Assembly (NCBI GenBank): GCA_001798265.1
Contig: MGRR01000033.1
Span: 1 to 5,377 of the forward strand
Source: Deltaproteobacteria bacterium RIFCSPHIGHO2_12_FULL_43_9
GTDB lineage: Bacteria; Bdellovibrionota; O2-12-FULL-43-9
Length of the DNA: 5,377 nt
Reading direction: 5' to 3'
The notes under the pieces are model-generated. The model saw nothing but the letters and a program-made list of their open reading frames with translations. It searched no databases and was not told where the DNA came from. Below, piece by piece: positions 1 to 5,377 of this stretch. The number at the start of each line of letters is the position of its first letter. Positions within the stretch are counted from its first letter, which is position 1. Both the position numbers and the translations under genes were made by a program.

Positions 1-438
1 GCGAACGTAAGGATTGAAGTAATCAAGGGATATGGAAAATACGATTCAACAAATAACCGTTCGATGGTTTTGAAAATATCATATGGAAAACATTCATTTC
101 TGCTTACTGGTGATATAGAAGCGGCGCGGGAAAGGTCTGTCCTCCAATCAAATGCCGACATAGATGTTGATATTTTGAAGATTCCTCATCACGGTAGTAA
201 AACCTCTTCGGTAGCAGAGTTTCTTTATGAGGTGTCTCCCAAGCTGGGTATTATCTCAGCAGGTTATAAAAACAGATATAATCATCCACACCCATCTGTA
301 ACGGAGAGACTGAAGGATCAAAAAATTCCATATCTCCTAACGGCAACGCACGGATCTATTCAGATAGAAACGGATGGTGAGACCATAGAGACAAGATGTT
401 TTGATGGTTATAAAAGAAGGTGGATGCGTTGCTTGTAA
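1..438 (+). CDS. comEC: ComEC/Rec2 family DNA-uptake protein, C-terminal part (5' end outside window)
   Basis: This is the last 145 residues of a longer protein whose reading frame is open from base 1. The visible part is the metallo-beta-lactamase-like domain that ends ComEC/Rec2 proteins, the inner-membrane channel that takes up single-stranded DNA during natural transformation. Family landmarks in order are NNRSMVL (residues 18-24 of the visible part), LLTGDIE (34-40), IPHHGSKTSS (61-70), SAGYKNRYNHPHP (86-98) and a late ATHGSI strand (115-120). The Asp of TGD and the paired His residues are the expected metal or phosphodiester site of this fold; in the family this domain is proposed to degrade the non-transported strand. 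No membrane segments are visible because the competence domain and the N-terminal domain lie upstream. An internal ATG at 64 is not the start, since homology continues before it. A free-standing MBL-fold hydrolase is possible, but the motif set fits ComEC better. Presence of the gene does not prove the cell is transformable. Confidence 0.88.
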   Translation, partial: ANVRIEVIKGYGKYDSTNNRSMVLKISYGKHSFLLTGDIEAARERSVLQSNADIDVDILKIPHHGSKTSSVAEFLYEVSPKLGIISAGYKNRYNHPHPSVTERLKDQKIPYLLTATHGSIQIETDGETIETRCFDGYKRRWMRCL

Positions 439-462
439 GGATTGCTCATTGCGTGTTATAGA
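433..462 (+). promoter_or_regulatory. Possible sigma70-type promoter for hisS
   Basis: A TATAGA hexamer (457-462) is preceded by TGT, giving an extended -10 of the form TGnTATAGA. A TTGTAA hexamer (433-438) lies 18 bases upstream of it. Each hexamer matches four of the six consensus bases. Transcription would start near 469, about 30 bases before the hisS start codon. The -35 overlaps the comEC stop codon. It sits in the only real intergenic gap of the window, which is where a promoter for the synthetase genes would be expected. Such matches also arise by chance, and hisS could instead be read from upstream. Confidence 0.3.
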
Positions 463-472
463 TTAGCACTTA

Positions 473-488
473 ACTCATTGAAATGGGT
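473..488 (+). other. Small hairpin just ahead of the hisS ribosome-binding site
   Basis: ACTCAT (473-478) can pair with ATGGGT (483-488) around a TGAA loop, giving six pairs including one G-U. The right arm touches the start of the GGTGGAG ribosome-binding region (486-492), so the fold could slightly mask initiation. No T-run follows, so it is not an intrinsic terminator for comEC. The stem is short and may mean nothing. Confidence 0.2.
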
Positions 489-492
489 GGAG
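486..492 (+). promoter_or_regulatory. Ribosome-binding site of hisS, deciding the start
   Basis: GGTGGAG (core GGAG at 489-492) ends six bases before the GTG at 499, a normal spacing. The alternative TTG at 496 would leave only three bases. The TTG at 442 directly abuts an AAGGA (437-441) with no spacer. The site therefore favours GTG 499 as the hisS start. Confidence 0.6.
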
Positions 493-498
493 AAATTG

Positions 499-1746
499 GT
501 GATACCAACCGTTAAGGGCATGAACGATATTTTACCTGTCGAGGTTGCTACCTGGCAGATGATTGAACTAATTGGCCGAAAGTTATTTGAGAATTTCGGA
601 TATCGTGAAATCAGAACCCCAATTTTGGAAAAGACCGAGCTATTTGTTCGCGGGGTTGGTAAAGAGACAGATGTTGTTAGAAAAGAGATGTATACGTTTC
701 TTGATAAGGATGGGGAATCTCTATCCCTTCGCCCCGAAGGGACTGCTTCCGTGGTTCGTGCGTACATTCAGCATAATCTGGTGAATGAAGATCCGGTAAC
801 AAAATTATATTACTGGGGTCCTATGTTCAGAAGGGAGAGACCGCAGAAGGGGAGGCTTCGACAGTTCTATCAGTTTGGGGTCGAGGTAATTGGTGTTTCT
901 GATCCTTTGGTTGACGCAGAATTAATCTTTATGCTCGATCAGTTTTACGGATTGTTGGGTGTGGAAGATCTTTCAATACGTATTAACTCACTTGGATGCA
1001 AGGATTGTAGGCCAGACTTCAGAAGCGCCCTTGTAAAATATTTTTCTTCCAAAAAAGAGAGCATGTGTCCTGATTGTCATAGGCGGTTGGAGCAGAATCC
1101 TCTAAGAATACTGGATTGCAAGGTTGAGGGCTGCAGGGAATTGGCGAAAAATAGTCCATGCTCTGTTGATACCTTGTGTGATCCCTGCAGAAAGCACTTT
1201 CAGGGGGTTATTAAGGGTTTGGAGTTTTTTAGGGTCTCCTTTGAATTAGATCCAAGGATTGTTCGCGGATTTGATTACTACACAAGAACCGCGTTTGAGA
1301 TAACTAGTTCGAAATTAGGGGCTCAGGATGCGGTAGGCGGTGGTGGAAGATATGACAACTTGATTGAGGAATTGGGTGGTGCTCCTACTCCGGCAATCGG
1401 ATACTCGGGAGGGATTGATAGATTAACCCTGATAATGCCGGCGGTTGAGGCCCCGGGGCCTTCACTATACATTGTTTGGTTAGGGGAAGAGGCGAAGGTG
1501 GAGGCACTTAAGAATGCGAATAAATTGAGATTGATGGGTATCAATGTGGAGATGGGCTATGAGGAGAAGAGTATAAAAAGCCAGATGAGAAGGAGCGATA
1601 AGTTAAAGTCCAAATATGTTCTTGTACTGGGATCTGACGAACTAAAGAAAAAGAGTGGCAAATTAAAAGAGATGGCCAGTGGAAAAGAGATTGATGTGGA
1701 TCTAAAGACAATCGATGATTTGAAGAAAATTTTGGAAGAGATATGA
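499..1746 (+). CDS. hisS: Histidyl-tRNA synthetase
   Basis: Class II aminoacyl-tRNA synthetase, cytosolic, that charges tRNA(His) with histidine using ATP. From the GTG at 499 the protein has 415 residues, close to the usual bacterial length of about 420. It opens with IPTVKGMNDILP, the typical HisRS N-terminus. Visible motifs are LRPEGTA (77-83), motif 2 FRRERPQKGRLRQF (110-123), the histidine-specific RGFDYYTRTAFE (256-267, with Arg256 matching the catalytic arginine of the family), GGGGRYDNLIEELGG (280-294) and motif 3 around GYSGGIDRL (301-309). An insertion domain between motifs 2 and 3 (about 160-235) holds nine cysteines. The C-terminal anticodon-binding domain runs from about 318 to 415. 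A longer version from TTG 442 would add 19 residues without family support. Motif completeness and the anticodon domain argue against the paralogue HisZ. The stop overlaps the aspS start by four bases (ATGA), implying translational coupling. Confidence 0.97.
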   Translation: MIPTVKGMNDILPVEVATWQMIELIGRKLFENFGYREIRTPILEKTELFVRGVGKETDVVRKEMYTFLDKDGESLSLRPEGTASVVRAYIQHNLVNEDPVTKLYYWGPMFRRERPQKGRLRQFYQFGVEVIGVSDPLVDAELIFMLDQFYGLLGVEDLSIRINSLGCKDCRPDFRSALVKYFSSKKESMCPDCHRRLEQNPLRILDCKVEGCRELAKNSPCSVDTLCDPCRKHFQGVIKGLEFFRVSFELDPRIVRGFDYYTRTAFEITSSKLGAQDAVGGGGRYDNLIEELGGAPTPAIGYSGGIDRLTLIMPAVEAPGPSLYIVWLGEEAKVEALKNANKLRLMGINVEMGYEEKSIKSQMRRSDKLKSKYVLVLGSDELKKKSGKLKEMASGKEIDVDLKTIDDLKKILEEI

Positions 1747-3527
1747 AACAGTTTTTATCCGAACTAAAAAGAACGCATAGCTGTGGGGCTCTTTCACTTC
1801 AAGATAAGGGCAAGAGCGTTGTCCTTTTTGGCTGGGTTTCTATCAGGAGAGATCATGGCGGATTGGTATTTATCGATGTGCGGGATCGGGAGGGGATTAC
1901 ACAGATAGTCTTGGATCCAAAAAAGAGTCTTGATCTAAAAAAGGTGGCAAGTGAGGTAAGGGGTGAGTATGTTGTCGCGGTTGAGGGTGTTGTTTCTTCG
2001 AGGCCCGATGGGATGGTTAATAAAAAGATCCCGACGGGCGAGATTGAGGTGTTAGCTTCGAGATTTGAGATTTTAAATAGATCAGAAACACCCCCATTTG
2101 TCATAAGCAAGCCACAGGATGTTTCTGAAGAGACGAGGCTTAAATACAGGTATATCGATCTTAGAAGACCGGCACTCCAGAAAAATATAATGGTTCGTCA
2201 CAAGGTGAATCATATAATCCGGAATTATTTTAATGCCAAGGGTTTTTTGGAAATTGAGACACCAATTTTAACCAAATCCACGCCAGAAGGTGCCCGTGAT
2301 TACCTGGTCCCAAGCCGTATTCACCCCGGAAAATTCTTTGCCCTTCCGCAATCGCCGCAAATATTAAAGCAGATATCCATGATAGCTGGTTTTGATAAGT
2401 ACTACCAAGTTGTCCGCTGTTTCAGGGATGAGGATTTGCGGGCGGATAGGCAGCCTGAATTTACCCAAATAGATGTGGAGATGTCATTTATTGTTCCTGA
2501 TGATCTTTTCCCGATTATAGAGGGGATGTTTGTCGATATATATAAAGAAATATTGGGAATAAATCTAAAGACACCCTTTCCAAGGCTTGAGCATGGAGAA
2601 TCAATGAGGCGCTTTGGCAATGATAAGCCCGATACAAGGTTCGGCCTTGAGCTCTCGGAGATTACCGATCTGGTTAAGGGATGCGAATTTAAGGTGTTTG
2701 CTGATGCCACAAAGGCAGGGATAGTTAGGGGGCTTGTTGTTCCCGGGAAATATTCCTTGTCCAGAAAAGAGCTGGATGATTTGGCGGTGTTTGTAAAAAC
2801 TTATGGAGCCAAGGGTTTGGCTTGGGTAAAGATTGCTCCAGATGGATGGCAATCGCCAATCGCGAAATTCTTCGATCTAAAACTTCAGAATAAAATCAAT
2901 GAGAGGATGAGGGCCGGAGAGTCTGATACATTGCTTTTTGTCGCCGATAGATTTGATATAGCGAATGACGCGCTTGGAAATTTGAGAAATCATTTGGCAA
3001 GGAAGTTAAATCTAATTCCGGATAATCTATGGAATTTCGTATGGGTCACGCATTTCCCTCTTTTTCATTATGACTATAATGAACAGAGATATGTTCCGGC
3101 ACATCATCCATTCTCCTCTCCACTTCCGGAAGATCGGGATAAATTAAAAAAGGATCCAGGTGCGGTCAGGGGGCTGACATACGACCTGGCCCTTAACGGA
3201 TCGGAACTTGGAAGTGGAAGCATTCGTATTCATGATCAGGAATTGCAGAGTGAGGTTTTTTCTCTCCTGAAGATTTCAAAAGATGAAGCCAAAAATAAAT
3301 TTGGATTTCTATTGGAGGCACTCTCTTATGGCGCCCCTCCCCATGGAGGCATAGCGCTGGGAATCGATAGGATCTGCATGTTTCTTTGTGGCGCGACAAG
3401 CATTAGGGATGTGATCGCTTTTCCAAAAACACAAAAAGCGGTGGATTTGATGTCGGATGCCCCATCAGAGGTGAGCCAGGATCAGCTTAGTGATTTGAGG
3501 ATAAGAATCATTCCAGTCAAGGGGTAG
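1743..3527 (+). CDS. aspS: Aspartyl-tRNA synthetase, bacterial type, predicted non-discriminating
   Basis: Class II synthetase charging tRNA(Asp); 594 residues, normal for the bacterial type. Domains in order are an N-terminal OB-fold that binds the anticodon (about 1-110), a catalytic core with TPEGARDYLVPSR (180-192) and LPQSPQILKQ (201-210), motif 2 FRDEDLRADRQPEFTQID (227-244), a GAD insertion domain (about 295-430), the VPAHHPFSSP stretch (451-460), SELGSGSIRIH (487-497) and motif 3 GIALGIDR (536-543). Catalytic arginines Arg228, Arg495 and Arg543, and Glu230, His454, His455 and Glu488, match the E. coli enzyme as I recall it. His38 in RRDHGG and Gly90 in RPDG are the residues found in non-discriminating enzymes; E. 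coli has Leu at the first. The enzyme may therefore also aspartylate tRNA(Asn), to be amidated by GatCAB. The ATG sits inside the hisS stop overlap, with GGAAGAG (1734-1740) as ribosome-binding site. Confidence 0.97.
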   Translation: MKQFLSELKRTHSCGALSLQDKGKSVVLFGWVSIRRDHGGLVFIDVRDREGITQIVLDPKKSLDLKKVASEVRGEYVVAVEGVVSSRPDGMVNKKIPTGEIEVLASRFEILNRSETPPFVISKPQDVSEETRLKYRYIDLRRPALQKNIMVRHKVNHIIRNYFNAKGFLEIETPILTKSTPEGARDYLVPSRIHPGKFFALPQSPQILKQISMIAGFDKYYQVVRCFRDEDLRADRQPEFTQIDVEMSFIVPDDLFPIIEGMFVDIYKEILGINLKTPFPRLEHGESMRRFGNDKPDTRFGLELSEITDLVKGCEFKVFADATKAGIVRGLVVPGKYSLSRKELDDLAVFVKTYGAKGLAWVKIAPDGWQSPIAKFFDLKLQNKINERMRAGESDTLLFVADRFDIANDALGNLRNHLARKLNLIPDNLWNFVWVTHFPLFHYDYNEQRYVPAHHPFSSPLPEDRDKLKKDPGAVRGLTYDLALNGSELGSGSIRIHDQELQSEVFSLLKISKDEAKNKFGFLLEALSYGAPPHGGIALGIDRICMFLCGATSIRDVIAFPKTQKAVDLMSDAPSEVSQDQLSDLRIRIIPVKG

Positions 3528-3535
3528 CATAAAGC

Positions 3536-5170
3536 ATGTCTTCCTCATCATCACATGACGTTATCATAATTGGAGGGGGGATTAATGGTACAGGAGTGGC
3601 TCGTGACCTGGCCCTTCGTGGTTTAAAGCCAATTCTTTTTGAAAAAGGTGACCTTTCAGTTGGGGCGACATGGGCGTCAAGCGGTTTTATTCATGGTGGA
3701 CTCAGATATCTACTTTACGATGTTGGGACCACGAAACAATCCTGTATCGATAGTGGATATATTCAGGGGATTGTTCCATTTCTTCTGTTTCGCTTGCCCA
3801 TAATTTTCCCAATAATTCCCGGTGAAACCCACAGCATAGAAAAGGTAGAGACGCTGCTTGAGGCGTATGATCATTTTGCTCCATATAAAAATGGGAAATT
3901 ACATTGTCGCTTAACCAGGGACGAGGTGTTTGAACTGGAACCAGGGCTGTCAGAGCGCATTACCGGTGCAGTTACCTTTGATGAATGGGGAATAGACTCT
4001 ACGAGGTTATGCATCTTAAACGCCAGAGACGCCGAAAAGCATGGTGCCGTAATAAAACTTTACCATGAGGTTATTAAAATAAACCGGGAAGGGGGTAATG
4101 TAACCGGGGTAAAGGTAAGGGATCTGCGAGGTGGCTCTGAAATAGCCGTAAAAGCCCCTCTTACCATAAATTTATCCGGTGCCTGGATTCCAAGAATAGC
4201 CGGGATGGCAGGGGTTGAGGTAAAGATTAGACCTGGAAAGGGGATCCATCTGGTTCTCGATCGCAAGCTTACAAATGTTGGTATTATAATGCAGGCAATC
4301 GATAGACGATCGGTCTTTATTATCCCTTATAGTAATTATTCACTTGTCGGGACAACCGACACAGACCACTTTGGTGATCCTGATAATCTGGATATTTATA
4401 GAAGTGAGGTCGATTATCTACTGGAGGCTGTTAACAGGCTATTTCCGACATCAAGATTCGCGAGGATAATCCGCACCTTTGCTGGGGTGCGGTCCACAGC
4501 ATATGCGCGTGGCAAAAACGCGGATGAACTCTCAAGGGAACATCAAATCATTGATCATGAAAAAGGTGACGGAGTTGGCGGGTTTATAACAATGTTGGGT
4601 GGGAAACTCGCAACCTATAGAGTAATGGCAGAGGAGCTGACGGATTTAGTTCTGCATAAGTTTAAAATGAAAGAAAAATGCTCTACCCATATTCTTCCAC
4701 TTCCCGGGGCTGAAGCAAAGGTGGATCGGGATAAAATTTCTGAAAACTACATCATAAGTGAAGTGGCGGCTGACAAGCTGATAGCCCGGCATGGAACCAT
4801 GTGTGAAAAAATTCTTGGAAACAGGGATCTTAACCACATACTTTGTCTTTGCGAACCGGTACTGGAATCGGAAGCCGGTTATGTTTTTAAAAACGAATGG
4901 TGTGAAACACTATCCGATCTTGCGCGCAGGACCAAGTTTGGTATTGGTCCATGTGGCGGGGCATTTTGCCTGCATAGGGGAATGGATCTGTTGCACGAAA
5001 ACAAGAAGCGAACCACCAAAGAGGTTTTCGCGGACTTAAAAAGTTTCCTGAATGAACAGTGGCATTGGCGCCGGCCTGTTATAGAGGGGGCACAGACGGT
5101 GCAGGAAGAACTAAATTACGCTCTTCTGATAAACAGCGCCAATATTGATAGAGCACTTTCCAATGAGTAG
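3536..5170 (+). CDS. glpA: Anaerobic glycerol-3-phosphate dehydrogenase, subunit A (GlpA-type, GlpD-like core)
   Basis: FAD flavoprotein oxidising sn-glycerol-3-phosphate to dihydroxyacetone phosphate; in GlpABC the electrons pass to membrane quinone. It has 544 residues, against about 542 in E. coli GlpA. The N-terminal FAD fold shows IIGGGINGTGVARDLALRG (11-29). The substrate domain holds HGGLRYL (53-59), VGTTDTDHFGDP (271-282), FAGVR (315-319) and GGKLATYRVMAE (355-366); His53, Arg319 and Lys357 match substrate-site residues of the GlpD/GlpO family. The C-terminus (about 430-485) is a BFD-like domain with C437-x-C439 and C473-x4-C478, likely binding a [2Fe-2S] cluster, followed by the GlpA-type SFLNEQW tail (503-509). 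These C-terminal features, and glpB next door, separate it from aerobic GlpD. Residues 80-95 are strongly hydrophobic, as in the same part of GlpD. The start is 8 bases after aspS; the AAGGGG at 3519-3524 lies 11 bases upstream, a rather long spacing. Confidence 0.92.
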   Translation: MSSSSSHDVIIIGGGINGTGVARDLALRGLKPILFEKGDLSVGATWASSGFIHGGLRYLLYDVGTTKQSCIDSGYIQGIVPFLLFRLPIIFPIIPGETHSIEKVETLLEAYDHFAPYKNGKLHCRLTRDEVFELEPGLSERITGAVTFDEWGIDSTRLCILNARDAEKHGAVIKLYHEVIKINREGGNVTGVKVRDLRGGSEIAVKAPLTINLSGAWIPRIAGMAGVEVKIRPGKGIHLVLDRKLTNVGIIMQAIDRRSVFIIPYSNYSLVGTTDTDHFGDPDNLDIYRSEVDYLLEAVNRLFPTSRFARIIRTFAGVRSTAYARGKNADELSREHQIIDHEKGDGVGGFITMLGGKLATYRVMAEELTDLVLHKFKMKEKCSTHILPLPGAEAKVDRDKISENYIISEVAADKLIARHGTMCEKILGNRDLNHILCLCEPVLESEAGYVFKNEWCETLSDLARRTKFGIGPCGGAFCLHRGMDLLHENKKRTTKEVFADLKSFLNEQWHWRRPVIEGAQTVQEELNYALLINSANIDRALSNE

Positions 5171-5377
5171 TCGTGAAAAGGGAATGGAAAATTTTGTTGT
5201 GATCGGAAAGGGTTTGGCTGGTTTATCTGCGGCGTTAAGGGCGACTGAATTAGGCGCGAATGTAACACTGGTTGCAAGCAGGGATGGAGCCTCCGGCTTA
5301 TCTTCCGGCGCCTTTGATATTTGCAGGGACCCGCTGGGACAGCCGGGGGATATATGGAGATGGGAGAGGTACTGGCA
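5163..5377 (+). CDS. glpB: Anaerobic glycerol-3-phosphate dehydrogenase, subunit B, N-terminal part (3' end outside window)
   Basis: The first 71 codons of a protein that runs off the right edge. A nucleotide-binding motif VVIGKGLAGLSAALRATELG (residues 12-31) is followed by a second strand VTLVAS (34-39) and then SSGAFDI (47-53), which matches the SSG-x-x-D/L stretch after the FAD motif of GlpB. In E. coli GlpB is the second flavoprotein of the GlpABC complex. Position directly after glpA supports the name. The ATG at 5163 lies inside the end of glpA (8-base overlap) and has only a weak purine stretch upstream. An in-frame ATG at 5184 would give MENFVVIGKG, a more usual distance to the FAD motif, but its AAAAGGG (5176-5182) is only one base away. 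I keep 5163 for translational coupling; the choice is uncertain. An iron-sulfur glpC is expected next but is not visible. Confidence 0.83.
   Translation, partial: MSSREKGMENFVVIGKGLAGLSAALRATELGANVTLVASRDGASGLSSGAFDICRDPLGQPGDIWRWERYW

Noticed and set aside
445..480. Direct repeat CTCATTG (445-451 and 474-480) as a possible regulator site
   Set aside because: Seven bases repeated once 29 bases apart is easily chance, and no symmetric operator is seen around it.
439..498. A T-box or other tRNA-sensing leader before hisS, as found for hisS-aspS in Bacillus
   Set aside because: The gap is only 60 bases, far too short for a T-box, and it shows neither the conserved T-box stretch nor a terminator/antiterminator pair.
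442..498. TTG at 442 as hisS start, adding 19 residues
   Set aside because: The extra residues do not resemble HisRS N-termini, the AAGGA directly abuts the codon, and GTG 499 has a well-spaced GGAG.
499..1746. HisZ, the HisRS-like regulatory subunit of histidine biosynthesis
   Set aside because: All catalytic motifs, including RGFDYYTRTAFE, and the anticodon-binding domain are present, and no histidine-biosynthesis genes are nearby.
456..3399. Antisense or out-of-frame open frames, such as those at 456-767, 1323-1544, 2402-2710 and 3193-3399 on the minus strand and 572-784 on the plus strand
   Set aside because: They lie inside hisS or aspS, show no recognisable motifs, and are shadows of well-supported genes.
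3183..3616. Twelve-base repeat GACCTGGCCCTT in aspS (3183-3194) and glpA (3605-3616)
   Set aside because: Both copies lie in coding sequence and encode the same residues Asp-Leu-Ala-Leu in unrelated proteins; most likely coincidence.
3536..5170. Naming the glycerol-3-phosphate dehydrogenase GlpD on the basis of its core
   Set aside because: The C-terminal CxC and Cx4C cysteines, the FLNEQW tail and the adjacent glpB all indicate the GlpA subunit of the three-part enzyme.

Overview
The window is densely coding and every recognisable gene lies on the + strand. From left to right it holds the 3' end of a comEC/rec2-type DNA-uptake gene, hisS (histidyl-tRNA synthetase), aspS (aspartyl-tRNA synthetase), glpA (anaerobic glycerol-3-phosphate dehydrogenase, large subunit) and the first 71 codons of glpB (subunit B of the same enzyme). 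I see no tRNA, rRNA, CRISPR array, insertion sequence or prophage gene, and no stretch over 300 bases without a gene. The largest gap is about 60 bases, in front of hisS.

The genes and initiation signals are bacterial. AspRS carries the bacterial GAD insertion domain, there are Shine-Dalgarno sequences, and the genes are packed like an operon. Base composition is moderate, somewhat AT-rich by eye. A respiratory GlpAB pair suggests an organism able to oxidise glycerol-3-phosphate into a quinone pool, probably with anaerobic or flexible respiration. The comEC-hisS-aspS order and the N-terminal style of AspRS (an RTHSCG stretch, then GWVSIRRDHGG) recall Deltaproteobacteria and related lineages. 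This placement is an impression from memory and is weak.

Layout: comEC ends at 438. A 60-base gap (439-498) holds a possible sigma70-type promoter, a small hairpin and the ribosome-binding site of hisS, which most likely starts at a GTG at 499. hisS and aspS overlap by 4 bases (ATGA). glpA starts 8 bases after the aspS stop. glpB overlaps the end of glpA by 8 bases. hisS to glpB is therefore probably one transcript that joins two translation genes to a respiratory dehydrogenase.

HisRS and AspRS charge tRNAs. The AspRS has His38 and Gly90 in its tRNA-binding domain, the combination seen in non-discriminating bacterial enzymes. This predicts that it also makes Asp-tRNA(Asn), which GatCAB would convert to Asn-tRNA(Asn). 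GlpA and GlpB, with an expected GlpC beyond the right edge, would oxidise glycerol-3-phosphate to dihydroxyacetone phosphate and feed electrons to quinone. The GlpA core looks more like GlpD than the E. coli GlpA core does, but it keeps the C-terminal cysteine-bearing domain typical of GlpA.

I found no convincing undescribed system. The points worth a second look are the predicted tRNA specificity of AspRS, the GlpD/GlpA mosaic, and the fusion of a synthetase operon to glp genes.
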